A DNA stretch of 64,000 bases from Toxorhynchites rutilus septentrionalis (Eukaryota > Arthropoda > Insecta > Diptera > Culicidae). Location of the stretch: positions 242,139,946 to 242,203,945 of the forward strand of contig NC_073745.1 in NCBI RefSeq assembly GCF_029784135.1, given 5' to 3'. The stretch's first letter is position 1, and each line of letters begins with the position of its first letter. Under the pieces are notes generated by a model. It made no database searches. It was not told where the DNA came from and was given only the letters and a program-made list of their open reading frames with translations. Made by a program: the position numbers and the translations under genes. Shown here in pieces: positions 23,931-35,400 of the stretch.

Positions 23931-24298
23931 TCGCATGTTTTAAAGCTTTATGAAGTCCACTTATATTGGTGTCAATGCGCCCTTTATTTGAGCTAATTTT
24001 TAAACAACCACCAGATGATTATGTGATACGTATTCAGATCTTTTCTGAATTATAACGCTTACTAATATTGTAAACATGATTGTTGCACACCATTTGTATC
24101 AGATTAATATATCTAAATCATGTAGTTAATGCATCTCAATTCTGATCATGGTTTGTCCGATGCGCTAATGTTGGTTTGTCCACATGATTATTATGGCAGA
24201 AGCTATGCGCGCAGCAGTTTGTTTATGTTGTTTGTGCGTAGCTGAAATAAAGTTTCTCTGTGTTGAGTGCTGTTCACCTTTAAAATGCAAAAAAAAAG

Positions 24299-25915
24299 AC
24301 TAAATTATGAATGGATCAATAGGATGACAGTATATTCAAGCAATGAGAAATGCAACATCTACTTGAAAATTCAAATTTCTTCATTCCAAAATAGTGATTT
24401 CTTAAAACCGGATAAACCATGATCTTTTTTCGGACAAACCATGATCAGAGGTGGACAAACCATGATCTTACATTCTCTTTGAAGAAAATCATTAAAAAAC
24501 ATTAAAAAAATTCACAGTGACGTATGATTCCGTTAGGCTATCTGAATTAAATCGTTAAACTCTTTGATAATGATTTGGTAGCTCTGAAAAGGTCCGTTTT
24601 GTTTGGTTGTTGGGTATTGTTTGTTCACTCCACCAGTGTTTACCGAGTGATGATGACAGAAGGATAGTAAACAGTCGTTGGATGGTGCGTATCAGATAAA
24701 ATATACCAAAGTGGAACGAGATATGATGAAAACCTCTGTGATCTTAGACGAGATACCTCCTGGTTATGTATGGATTAAGTAAAGAAAAAAAAAAACTCAC
24801 CAATGTTATATAAGATAATTACCAATACCGAACACAACTATCAATTTCTCTCATCAGTAAAAACATGTTACTTTAATATAGAGAATACATATTTGAAATG
24901 GAAAAGATAATTTTCTTTTATTATTTTGACTTTCTGAGTGTTTATTCAACCCAATGCGAATTTCAATTTGACTAACAATACCTAATACTACATGTAGATC
25001 GTTAGGAAATCATTTTTTCTAATATTTCTTCCCTTTTACAATTTTTCTCGCCGTATAAACTTTCCTTGAGTGAAAATGAACACAAGAAAACAGACAGCTT
25101 TAACCAAACGACCCGTTCTGAAGCAGGAACACACCTTGGTTTTTATTTATGAAAATTGAAATAAATCGTTTCATGTATCAAGTTATTTTTAACACAACTG
25201 CTACCATATACAATTTTACACTTATACTTGTGCTAAATTTTTCACAATATACGATCGGTCTTTGATATGAAAATTCACGAAGCAACCAACATTAAACTTC
25301 CAAATTTAAATTTTATTTGCTAGAATTAAGCGTATCACTCACCTTACTTGCAATATAAAAATGGCTCCGATTTGCCTATATTTGCAATGCCGGTATTCCC
25401 CGGGCACCTTGGTTTTGATGTCTCTGTTAGAGAACACTCTTCGGTGGGAACAAAAGTTCCCCTACTTTCATGTATTTGCAATGCCGATTTCCCCCAGGCA
25501 GCTTGGTTTTGATGTTACTGTTAGGGACCCGCCGCATGTGTCGTCAATTTCGTCCAATCAGAAGTGGGTATTTACGTTAGGATAGGGGTTGAGATTTTTC
25601 AATAGTTCGATGGTTAATTTCATGACATATATTATTTTCTTCAATATAAAAAATTGTTATGGAGTGCCGAAATCGATTGACGCAAATATTTCATCAATCC
25701 ATCATTAAATTGCTGAGCAATAAGCGTTTGAAATTGGACAATTTTCACGATGTGCTCGATTTTCGATTTTCAATTTGTACCCCAATATGTTCCCGAAAGA
25801 CGTATTCCTACGTCCAAATAATAATTTGAACGCTTTATGGTGTTATTAGCAACTGAATACTTGGGACTTTTCAACAAACCCAAACTCGTCGTGATTACAT
25901 GTGATTTTCATGGTA
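24299..25915 (+). repeat. Dispersed repeat, copy 2, interrupted
   Basis: The 24299-24500 and 25830-25915 parts match consecutive blocks of 401-655, including AATTATGAATGGATCAAT, AAACCATGATC and TCAACAAACCCAAACTCGT. Sequence at about 24516-25817 separates them and is probably an insertion. That insertion's right end reads, inverted, GACGTAGGAATACGTCTTTC, which resembles the left end of the composite element at 52742-56356. Confidence 0.5.
25361..25590 (+). repeat. Short tandem duplication, about 100 bp unit
   Basis: TATTTGCAATGCCG, then a CCCCSGGCA block, then TTGGTTTTGATGT and CTGTTAG occur twice in succession (about 25378-25430 and 25471-25525). Although open for 74 codons, it looks like non-coding repeat. 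Confidence 0.45.
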
Positions 25916-26555
25916 GCTTAAAGCAAAAAAAACTAACAAAACTAAAGACCAATACAGAATGTGTTTCGCACGCATTAATTCACAGTTATATATTTTCACG
26001 TCAGTAACATGTATAAAAAGACCTCTGCGTCTTTAAAAATTGATAAAGTCCTACATAAAGTTTCATTCTTCGCCGATTGCCCGAAGTAACCAGACGAAGG
26101 AAAGTCGCGTCCAAGTTCCGTTATCGGTTACCGCGTGATTGTTGTTTTTTTGCCGCTGAAGAGTTCATTTCACTATCTGGATAGTGAGTGAAGTGCCCTG
26201 CCTGCAAGTGGATAAAGGCTTTCATCCTCGGAAAGCCAAGCATTGGTTTTTGTTTTGTCGCTGCTTCGCCGACATTGGAGATTTCGCCGAGTCATCGTGC
26301 CAACAGTGACAGTGCGGGTAAGCTTTCACCGACGACTGTGTGTAGTGGTGTCGTAGGCACATTCCCACCACCAACGAGCTTTCAGCACGCTCCCGTTCAT
26401 CTGCACTGGAGTGCGTTCATAGGTGAATAACATTAAATATACTGAGAGAAAATATTAATAATTATAAGTTTTTTTTTTTTTTTTTTGTTTTTGTGAATTA
26501 TTTTATTGTGAAATAATGTTTAAAAAAATACTTAGAATATAAGTGAAAATTTAAA

Positions 26556-28127
26556 ATGGCAGAGAGTGGGGGACCTTCGGATATGGAGGTCTCTGACTCT
26601 AGTTCCCTCCTAACGGATAAAAAAAAGTCACTCAAACGTGTTCCAAATACGGAAGATACTTCTTCTGGGGACGAGTCAGCTAACCCTACCAAGCCTCCCT
26701 CCAAAAAACTAGCAAATCTCCCATCTGCCCTTAACGATCCCACTCTACCTTCAACCTCGTCTTCTCCCTCTGTTCTTCCCGCTCCTTCTCAACCTTCGCC
26801 TTCCCACTCTCAATCCCCGTCCTCGCCTTCCCCTCCTGTTATTCCCACTCCCCGTGTAAAGGTCTATCCAGAAGATGCGCCCGGAACTGGTCCCTGGGTT
26901 GTTTTCTTCAGGCCTAAACCAAATGGAAAGGCGTTGAGAGTCATGCAGATCGCGAAAGATCTGGCAAGGTATACCTCCGTTTCGGAAATTTCGAAGGTTA
27001 GACCAAACAAATTGCGAGTTGTCGTGAATGATCGAAAAGACGCAAACAAGATTGTTGTCGATCAGCATTTTACAATTGAGTATCGGGTCTACATACCCTC
27101 TCACATAGTCGAAATTGAGGGTGTGATAACCGAAACGGGCTTGACGTGCGAATACATTACGAGTGAAGGTACCGGCCGTTTTAAAAAACTGCCCTCGACG
27201 ACTGTTAAGATCTTGGGTTGCCGCCAGCTCGGAACAGTCTCCCATGAAGGAGAAGAAAAGAAATTTACGCCGTCCAACTCGTTTCGAGTCACCTTCGCTG
27301 GTTCAGCTCTCCCTGACTACGTGATGGTAGATAAATTGAGGTTAGCCGTGCGACTTTTTATTCCAAAGCCAATGACTTGTCTAAAGTGCAAGTCAGTTGG
27401 TCACACGGCTGCTTATTGTGCCAATAAAGAACGATGTGCCACTTGCGGAGAACAACATGAGGGGAAATCCTGCAGTGCGACTGAGCATAAGTGTCCATAT
27501 TGCGGGGGATCCCCACACGTGCTCTCAGCTTGTGAAACATACAAGGCTCGCTGGGAGAAACAGAAGCGCTCTTTGAGGGAACGCTCTAAACGCACTTTCG
27601 CAGAAATTTTGAAGGGCGCTTCTCCACTGGCTCAAGAACAACAACCAATCAATACACACAATGTCTTCGCTACGTTGCCAGTTGACGAAATGGAAGCGGA
27701 TACAGCTAACGGGGGCACGCCGTTTATTTCTCAAGGGAATCCCCGGCGCAAAAATGTGACCACTCCCAAAGTTCAAGGACAAGTCCCTCCGGTGATACCC
27801 CCTGTTAGCTTGCCCAAAAAATCGAGTGCAGCGGTTAAGCAAAATCAGGTCCCTCCTGGCCTCCGTGGTAATAGTTCACCTTCGAACGACCCAGCACTCG
27901 AGGGGACATCAAAAACCCCAACTGTCCCTGTTTTTCCGTCAAGTTCAACTTCCCAATCGGGATTTATAAAGTTGTCCGACCTTGTGGATCAAATCTTCAC
28001 GTGTTTTAATGTTTCCGACTCCATCAGAACCATTGTCACCGCAATGCTTCCAGTACTAAAGACAATTTTGCAGCAATTGATGCAAACATGGCCCCTCCTT
28101 GCAATGATTATCTCTCTTGATGTCTAA
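26556..28127 (+). CDS. LINE ORF1 protein with zinc knuckles
   Basis: 523 residues, intact. The N-terminal third is Ser/Pro-rich (about residues 60-100) and probably disordered. From about residue 273 three Cys-rich knuckles follow: CLKCKSVGHTAAYC (CCHC), CATCGEQHEGKSC and CPYCGGSPHVLSAC, then a Lys/Arg-rich stretch. By analogy with I-group LINEs it should bind the element RNA and form the ribonucleoprotein. The stop TAA at 28125-28127 overlaps the ORF2 start region (ATG at 28120), suggesting ORF2 is made by reinitiation or coupled translation. The start is the first in-frame Met after the leader. Confidence 0.9.
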   Translation: MAESGGPSDMEVSDSSSLLTDKKKSLKRVPNTEDTSSGDESANPTKPPSKKLANLPSALNDPTLPSTSSSPSVLPAPSQPSPSHSQSPSSPSPPVIPTPRVKVYPEDAPGTGPWVVFFRPKPNGKALRVMQIAKDLARYTSVSEISKVRPNKLRVVVNDRKDANKIVVDQHFTIEYRVYIPSHIVEIEGVITETGLTCEYITSEGTGRFKKLPSTTVKILGCRQLGTVSHEGEEKKFTPSNSFRVTFAGSALPDYVMVDKLRLAVRLFIPKPMTCLKCKSVGHTAAYCANKERCATCGEQHEGKSCSATEHKCPYCGGSPHVLSACETYKARWEKQKRSLRERSKRTFAEILKGASPLAQEQQPINTHNVFATLPVDEMEADTANGGTPFISQGNPRRKNVTTPKVQGQVPPVIPPVSLPKKSSAAVKQNQVPPGLRGNSSPSNDPALEGTSKTPTVPVFPSSSTSQSGFIKLSDLVDQIFTCFNVSDSIRTIVTAMLPVLKTILQQLMQTWPLLAMIISLDV

Positions 28128-31100
28128 TTTAAATAGAGAGGTCGGAGATATCACTGTTTTACAGTGGAATTGTCGTAGTCTTATCCCTAAATTGGATACA
28201 TTCAAATTTCTAATTCATAAACTCAATTGTGATGTTTTTGCTCTATCCGAAACCTGGCTCTCTTCTCAAAATGATCTCTCTTTCCACGATTTTAATATAA
28301 TACGCTTGGACCGTGATGACAGATACGGAGGGGTACTATTGGGGATCAATAAGTGTCACTCATTTTTTAGAATTGACCTTCCACCTATTGGAGGGATCGA
28401 AGCTGTTGCTTGTCATGCAAACATCAGAGGCAAAGACCTCTGTATAGTCAGCTTGTATTGGCCTCCGAGAGCTGCGGTTAGCCGCAAGCAACTTGTTGAC
28501 ATATGCTCACTCCTTCCTGAGCCACGATTAATCTTGGGAGACTTCAACTCTCACGGAACTGCCTGGGGGGAACAGTACGACGACAATCGTTCATCGTTGA
28601 TATATGACCTTTGTAACAGCTTCAATATGACCGTTTTGAACACTGGGGAAACAACACGTGTACCTAAACCTCCTGCTAAACCAAGTGCTCTTGACCTCTC
28701 GCTTTGCTCGAATTCACTATCGTTAGATTGCAAGTGGAATGTAATCCAGGATCCCAACGGTAGTGACCACTTGCCAATCAAAATTTCTATCACCAATGGG
28801 TTGAATTCTTCTGAATCAATAAACATGGCATACGACCTCACAAGACACATTGACTGGAAAAAATATGCGGACGCGATTGCTCTAGCCATCAATTCCAGAG
28901 ATGGTTTGCCTCCATTGGAGGAGTATAACTTCATTTCTCGTTTGATATATGACAGCGCGGTTCGCGCTCAAACGAAACCCATCCCAGGTTCCACTATTCG
29001 TCGAAGGCCTCCCAATCCATGGTGGGATGGCCAGTGTTCCAAGCTTTATGGAGATAAATCGAATGCATTTAAAGCTTTTCGGAAACGTGGAACCATTGAG
29101 AATTTTCAAACGTATTTGGACCTTGAAAATCAATTTAAAAACTTGATCAAAGGGAAAAAACGTGCTTATTGGCGAAATTTCGTGGGAGGTTTATCACGAG
29201 AAACGTCAATGAAAAAATTGTGGAAAGTGGCTCGAAACATGAGAAATCGCTCTTCATCCAATGAAAGCGAAGAATATTCACATCGATGGATTTTTAATTT
29301 TGCACGAAAGGTTTGTCCCGATTCCGCTCCAGTGCAAAGAATTATTCGAGATATACCACAAGATAGGTGCGATCTTGATTCCGAGTTTTCGATGGTAGAA
29401 TTCTCTCTTGCTCTCCTTTCATGTAACAATTCTGCTCCGGGATCGGATAGAATTAAGTTCAACTTGCTGAAAAATCTCCCTGATGTGGCGAAACATCGCT
29501 TGTTGAACTTATTCAATCGGTTTCTGGAGCATAATATTGTTCCAGATGATTGGAGACAAGTACGAGTTATAGCTATTCAAAAACCCGGAAAACCCGCGTC
29601 CGACTTCAATTCGTACCGCCCAATAGCAATGCTGTCTTGTATACGGAAATTTTTGGAGAAAATTATCTTGTTTCGCCTTGATCGATGGGTTGAAACGAAT
29701 GGCCTACTCTCAGATACACAATATGGGTTCCGCAGGGGCAAGGGGACGAATGATTGTCTTGCGTTGCTTTCTTCAGAAATTCAAATGGCTTACGCCGAAA
29801 AAAAACAAATGGCTTCAGTATTCTTGGACATAAAGGGGGCCTTTGATTCTGTTTCAATAGAGGTTTTGTCAGACAAATTACAATCTCGGGGTCTGCCGCC
29901 TCTATTGAATAATATGTTATATAACTTGCTTTGTGAGAAACATTTGAACTTTTCTCACGGAGATTCGGCAGTAAGTCGGGTCTCTTACATGGGACTCCCC
30001 CAGGGCTCATGTTTAAGCCCCCTTTTGTACAACTTCTACGTAAGCGACATTGACAATTGCCTTACACAAAATTGCAGCCTAAGACAACTTGCAGATGATG
30101 GAGTGGTGTCTGTCGTAGGATCAAACGAATCCGACCTGCAAGAATCCTTACAAGATACTTTGAACAATTTTTCAACCTGGGCCATTGGGCTAGGGATCGA
30201 ATTCTCCACGGAGAAAACAGAGATAGTGGTTTTTTCTAGGAAGCATAAACCAGCAAAACCAAAGCTTCAACTTTTGGGTAAACCGATCACTCATGCTATG
30301 TCATGCAAGTATCTTGGGGTCTGGTTCGACTCCAAATGTACGTGGGGGGCCCATATTAGGTATCTGAGTAAAAAATGTCAACAAAGAATAAACTTTCTCC
30401 GTACAATTACCGGCACCTGGTGGGGAGCCCATCCCGAAGATCTTATAATGTTGTATCGAACAACTATTCTCTCAGTGATGGAGTATGGCAGTTTCTGTTT
30501 TCAATCAGCTGCCAAAACACACCTCATTAAACTCGAGCGAATTCAGTATCTTTGTCTCCGTATCGCGTTGGGATGTATGCCCTCAACGCATACCATGAGT
30601 CTCGAGGTTTTGGCAGGCCTACTCCCACTAAAAGATCGCTTCAATTTATTATCTCTTCGGTTCCTCATCCGGTGTAAGGTTATGAACCCATTGGTGATCG
30701 GAAATTTTGAGCAGCTGATCGAGCTAAATTTTCATTCTGGATTCATGAGCTCATATCATGAATTCGTCTCCATGCAGGTTGATCCTTCTTCGTATATTCC
30801 CAACCGTGTTTGTTTTCCTGACTACATCAATTCCTCTGTGCATTTTGATCTGTCCATGAAGCAGGATATCCATGGAACATCAGATTATCTTCGATCGAGG
30901 ATCGTTCCAACGATCTTCGATGCAAAGTATGGGGATATCAATTGTGATAATATGTACTTTACTGATGGGTCCTCTATGAATGAGTCCATAGGATTTGGAG
31001 TGTTCAACGAAATTTTTAGCACCTCCCACAGTCTTCAGAATCCTTGCTCAGTGTATATTGCTGAATTGGCAGCGATACACTGGGCGCTGGACAGCGTCGC

Positions 31101-31803
31101 CTCACGACCTGTTGAACACTATTACATTGTAACGGATAGTCTTAGCTCTGTCGAAGCTATCCGTTCAGTGAGGCCGGAAAAGCACTCGCCGTACTTCCTT
31201 GAGAGAATACGAGAAATTTTGAGTGCTTTATCCAGACGCTGTTATGTCATTACCTTTGTCTGGGTCCCTTCACATTGCTCAATTCTGGGTAATGAGAGGG
31301 CTGACTCATTAGCAAAGGTAGGTGCAATTGAAGGCGATATTTATCAGCGTCAAATCGCCTTCAATGAATTTTATTCTTTAGTCCGCAAAAATACCATAGT
31401 TAACTGGCAACGCAAATGGAACGAAGATGAATTGGGCCGGTGGCTCCACTCGATTATCCCTAAGGTTAGCCTCAAACCATGGTTCAAAAGTCTGGACTTG
31501 AGCCGGGACTTTATTCGCACCTTCTCCCGACTCATGTCCAATCACTGTTCGTTAGATGCGCTACTCTTTCGTATTAATCTTGCCGACAACAATCTCTGTG
31601 TTTGTGGCCAAGGTTACCACGACATCGAGCACGTTGTTTGGTCGTGCGAGCTGTATCTTGTCGCCAGATCGAATTTAGTAGTCACCCTTCGGGCCCGAGG
31701 AAGGCAGCCCAATGTGCCGGTGAGAGACGTGTTGGCTCGGTTAGACCTTGATTACATGTCCCAAATATATGTATTCCTTAAAGCTATCGATCTTCGTGTG
31801 TGA
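28120..31803 (+). CDS. LINE ORF2: endonuclease, reverse transcriptase, RNase H
   Basis: 1,227 residues, intact. An APE-type endonuclease occupies about 1-230, with QWNCRSLIPKLD, SETWLS, GDFNSHGTAWG and SDHLP. Reverse transcriptase boxes follow: IQKPGKPASDFNSYRPIAML (about 486), FLDIKGAFDSV (568), GLPQGSCLSPLLYNFYV (625) and the catalytic QLADDG (658), with Leu in place of the usual Tyr/Phe before Ala-Asp-Asp. RNase H runs from about 945 with FTDGSSMNESIGFGVF, YIAELAAIHWALDS, VTDSLSSVEAI and WVPSHCSILGNERADSLAK. A C-terminal CVCGQGYHDIEHVVWSC motif may bind zinc. The enzyme would nick target DNA and copy its own RNA there. A near relative of the last 266 residues lies at 59626-60426. Confidence 0.95.
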   Translation: MSNLNREVGDITVLQWNCRSLIPKLDTFKFLIHKLNCDVFALSETWLSSQNDLSFHDFNIIRLDRDDRYGGVLLGINKCHSFFRIDLPPIGGIEAVACHANIRGKDLCIVSLYWPPRAAVSRKQLVDICSLLPEPRLILGDFNSHGTAWGEQYDDNRSSLIYDLCNSFNMTVLNTGETTRVPKPPAKPSALDLSLCSNSLSLDCKWNVIQDPNGSDHLPIKISITNGLNSSESINMAYDLTRHIDWKKYADAIALAINSRDGLPPLEEYNFISRLIYDSAVRAQTKPIPGSTIRRRPPNPWWDGQCSKLYGDKSNAFKAFRKRGTIENFQTYLDLENQFKNLIKGKKRAYWRNFVGGLSRETSMKKLWKVARNMRNRSSSNESEEYSHRWIFNFARKVCPDSAPVQRIIRDIPQDRCDLDSEFSMVEFSLALLSCNNSAPGSDRIKFNLLKNLPDVAKHRLLNLFNRFLEHNIVPDDWRQVRVIAIQKPGKPASDFNSYRPIAMLSCIRKFLEKIILFRLDRWVETNGLLSDTQYGFRRGKGTNDCLALLSSEIQMAYAEKKQMASVFLDIKGAFDSVSIEVLSDKLQSRGLPPLLNNMLYNLLCEKHLNFSHGDSAVSRVSYMGLPQGSCLSPLLYNFYVSDIDNCLTQNCSLRQLADDGVVSVVGSNESDLQESLQDTLNNFSTWAIGLGIEFSTEKTEIVVFSRKHKPAKPKLQLLGKPITHAMSCKYLGVWFDSKCTWGAHIRYLSKKCQQRINFLRTITGTWWGAHPEDLIMLYRTTILSVMEYGSFCFQSAAKTHLIKLERIQYLCLRIALGCMPSTHTMSLEVLAGLLPLKDRFNLLSLRFLIRCKVMNPLVIGNFEQLIELNFHSGFMSSYHEFVSMQVDPSSYIPNRVCFPDYINSSVHFDLSMKQDIHGTSDYLRSRIVPTIFDAKYGDINCDNMYFTDGSSMNESIGFGVFNEIFSTSHSLQNPCSVYIAELAAIHWALDSVASRPVEHYYIVTDSLSSVEAIRSVRPEKHSPYFLERIREILSALSRRCYVITFVWVPSHCSILGNERADSLAKVGAIEGDIYQRQIAFNEFYSLVRKNTIVNWQRKWNEDELGRWLHSIIPKVSLKPWFKSLDLSRDFIRTFSRLMSNHCSLDALLFRINLADNNLCVCGQGYHDIEHVVWSCELYLVARSNLVVTLRARGRQPNVPVRDVLARLDLDYMSQIYVFLKAIDLRV

Positions 31804-32416
31804 TTGTCCTTATACCCTTAGTTTTTCCTTTTCCTTTTCCTTTGTGAGAGATCGGATCCCTTCTTAAGAATAAGATGAAATGTAAATACATATTAGATAT
31901 AAGATAGGTTTAAGAATTGAGTGTGATGAGTGTGATTGAGAGTGTGAGTGTGATCATTGTCAACATATCCTCATATCCCCTCCTTTTCCTGAAGAAAATA
32001 TGTCACCCTTCTAAACTCGAGTTGACCGCGAGTAATCGGTTTCCTATATTATTAACATTAGAATTAAGGAAAAATGTATATATACTAGTAACAATACAGT
32101 AAGGAGTTTGGCTCCTTTAAACCTATGTAACTGAGCCTGTAAAAATAAACGATTTAAATAAAAAAAAAAAAATACATAAAGTTTCTCTGCTAATTACTTT
32201 TACAATTGGTATTATTAATTTTTCCCGAGGAACAACTATTGGAGAATTAAGTATAACTCACATAAAAGCTAGTGTCAACGTGAAACATTGCATTGCATGT
32301 GTGTCCTACTTAAATCTCCAATACAGATTCAAGAAAGATGAATAATAACAATTGCAAAAGTTTATCAATTTTTCATGACGCAGAGGTCTCGTTACTCTTT
32401 ACAGCCAGACGTGGAC

Positions 32417-35400
32417 TTATCTATGACGCATGCACAGACTCTGTGACGCTAATGGGATGAAGTTTTTATCACTACTTACCGCCTGATACAGCCATGCCTC
32501 CATCTCGGCTTGTGACATACGTTTGAAGAAATTGCGCTAAAAGTGGACAATGTTTAATTTTAGAACTCGGATAACAAACGCTGGCGCGTTGAGTCAGCGA
32601 AAGGAAAGTTAGCTGACCTTGTGCAGAATGTACGTAATGGCCGATAGCAGAGCCAGTCCCAGAACGGCTGAGATCACGTAAATCCAGATTGGTGCTACCG
32701 GTATGGTTCGGTAGAAAACAACGCGTCGTGCGGTAGATCGGGATATCTCGCGTGATGGTTTGTTCAGTTCGAAGGTGATGTCGAGTGTTAGCTTCTCGAG
32801 ATCATTGCCCATGAGATGGACGATAGCCTGTGGGAACACTTGCAGATCGAACTCAATTTGGACGTGGCCCTTATCGGTTGTGAAGTTTTCTAAGAAGAAG
32901 GAAATATTCGTGCAGATGATTGATGGGTCATAGCATCTGATGGAAGACCCTTTTTTGTCGAACAGAAATTGTTCCCTCGAATCGTAGGTTTCGATGTATG
33001 CTTCTGATCGGTCCGATTCAAGGGTCTCAAGGGGTTCGGATTGCGTCCAATTGAGTTCGCTATCATCATAGAATATCTGAAAATAAATGTGAGAAAGTTG
33101 TGCCAATGGAATTCATATTGCTTTCTAATACCTTCAAATTGGACTCCTCCCAGAATAAAAGTGGAAAAGAAATGTTTGCGTCAACATATTCCAAAGGAAT
33201 ATAGAGCGACACTGTAGCCCTTTCGATATTACTTGGACCAAAGTTGTCCAGATTCAATTTGAAGCCGACTAAAATATTTTTTTCCACCGTATCGACGCTT
33301 ACAGAGGAAGGATTATAGTTTCTACAATGATATACTGAAAGCTAACAAATTTGAGAAAGACAAAACATATGTGACATACCCTAGCATTTGAACGGCGCTG
33401 AATCTGACAATTTGAATCTCACTAGAAACTTCATTATCATCGCTAACTGTATCATTACCATCACTCAGCAGTCGGGCTTCAATCTGCAACATCCCTTCGC
33501 TAATACTGGAGGCATCCAGGGTTAGATTCACCAACAACACCATACCCTTCCTCACCGGCTGCCCATAATTGATCATACAGCTTAAACCCCCCGCGGCGTC
33601 CTCACAAAATACTGGCGTTTTGAAGAAGCTCACATTTTGGGAGAAGGATATCTCCAAAATGGTTCCATACGCAGCTTCACCAAGATTGCTGACTTCATAT
33701 CGAATTTCCAGGGTTCGATTACTGTTCAGTATGAAAGGGGAGGCAAAATTCCGGAACCTAACTCGCAAATTGAGATCAGTAGCACAGCTTTCTTTTTCAC
33801 AGTCGGGTTGAAAAAGAAGTTTTCGCACCACACGGAACTCTTGCCGCGGGCTTTGCTCTTGGATCACGCAGTGATCGCAAAATGTTCGGGTGGAGATGTT
33901 CTGATTGATGATTGCGTAATTAAGTTCCAGTTTGACCGGGGACGATAGTTGATAGAAGGAAGCTCGAATAGTTAGGTTCAATACGAAGCAAGATTCTTCC
34001 TGGGATATTTGAACAGTTGTCGCATAAGACGAGCTGTTTTCAAACTTTGCCCGTCGAAGGCCGGAATCGAATGTTAAATTAATTCTGAAGTCTTGGAAAT
34101 ATGAATTAAATCATAACTTGATTAGGGATAGATTTCTGTTTAACATTACCATAACTCGCATTGCGATCATAGTTTTCCAAGTGGTAGCAAATAACGACAT
34201 CGCAATTATCTCGCACAACGTCGATCGGCTCGGTATGATCAATTGCATCTTTAATAACTATGACTGTCTTCGATGTAGTCATATTCACTTTTGGCCGCAC
34301 GATTGGATACGTTTTGAACACGTAAACCGTGTCTTCCAGCGGAGCTCCTACGGAAATATCGTTGTAACCGTTGTTGTCAATATCGGAGCCTTTTGAGATG
34401 CCCGCTCCGAACATCCATGAGACGCGATCGTCTTTCGAACCGTTCAAAATTTGGGCTGTCCTCGATGAGATTCCTCCTGATGATCCATGGAAGACATAAA
34501 CTCGCCCACTCCCTTCAAAAGGTGCGCCAACCGCAATGTCTGAAAGTCGGAGGGAAAATTATGATTCATTTACAAAGAATTTTGTTTGATGATGTAGATC
34601 ACCGTTGTATCCGTCTTGGTTGATGTCACCAATTGCTGAGATTGAGTATCCGAACTGACCACCAGTGCTGGTGTTTCCGTGCAACGGTTCCTGCCTTTCA
34701 AGGGCCAGCGATCCGTTTGAAGCGATTCCTTTATTGATGAACACATACACCGCTCCATTGTCCAGAACGAAGTTTCTCGATGAGAACGGGGCTCCGACAA
34801 CAATATCAATCAATCCGTCACCATTGATATCTTCCGTACACAGCGAATATCCAAAATAGTCGCCGAGGCTGTCACCATAAAGAATGTTGATTATTTCCAT
34901 TTCCGCCTTCTTAGGAGATTTGGGTAATTTCTTGAAAACAAACACCCTCCCAAACTCGCCATTGAATCGAGGTGCACTCACTAGATAGAATGTTTCATTT
35001 TCCACTACCATGGAACTGACGCTGAACCCGAAATAACCATGCTCCTGCAGGTGATCCGTATTCAGAAAAGTGCCAAGCCGCAGATCACCCCCGTATATCA
35101 TCACTGATCCGGTGTAATTGTACCCTGGCATGCCGGTAACCACTTCCACCACTTCACCTGCCGCCGTGCGAACCAAATGCACGGCAAACCCCTCCAGGGC
35201 ACCAACAAACGCGGAACTCTCTACAATGGAAATTGTCGATCAGTTCAAACAACCCCAGCACCCCCGGTATCAACCTGCATTACTTGTGTGATAATTGAAC
35301 GCCTGCCGCTGGGAGCGTGTCGTTCCATTCACTCTGGTGTAGCAGGCACCCGTCATGGCGCGATAGTCATCACTACCTCCGATCATTCGCGGAGCACATC

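Larger units (their letters stand above)
26065..32172 (+). mobile_element. Full-length I-group LINE with 13-bp target duplication
   Basis: About 6.1 kb, bounded by perfect direct repeats TACATAAAGTTTC at 26052-26064 and 32173-32185. It has a 5' leader of about 490 bp, two long intact ORFs that overlap, a 3' UTR and a terminal A-rich tail after AATAAACGATTTAAAT. ORF2 carries endonuclease, reverse transcriptase and RNase H, the arrangement of the I/LOA/R1 group; the specific clade (LOA or I) is inference. Exact duplications and intact ORFs point to a recent insertion. The target was an imperfect inverted repeat (26019-26047 and 32361-32388). Confidence 0.93.

Noticed and set aside
26188..26430. 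80-codon open frame before LINE ORF1
   Set aside because: It lies in the LINE 5' leader and shows no conserved motif; more likely untranslated.
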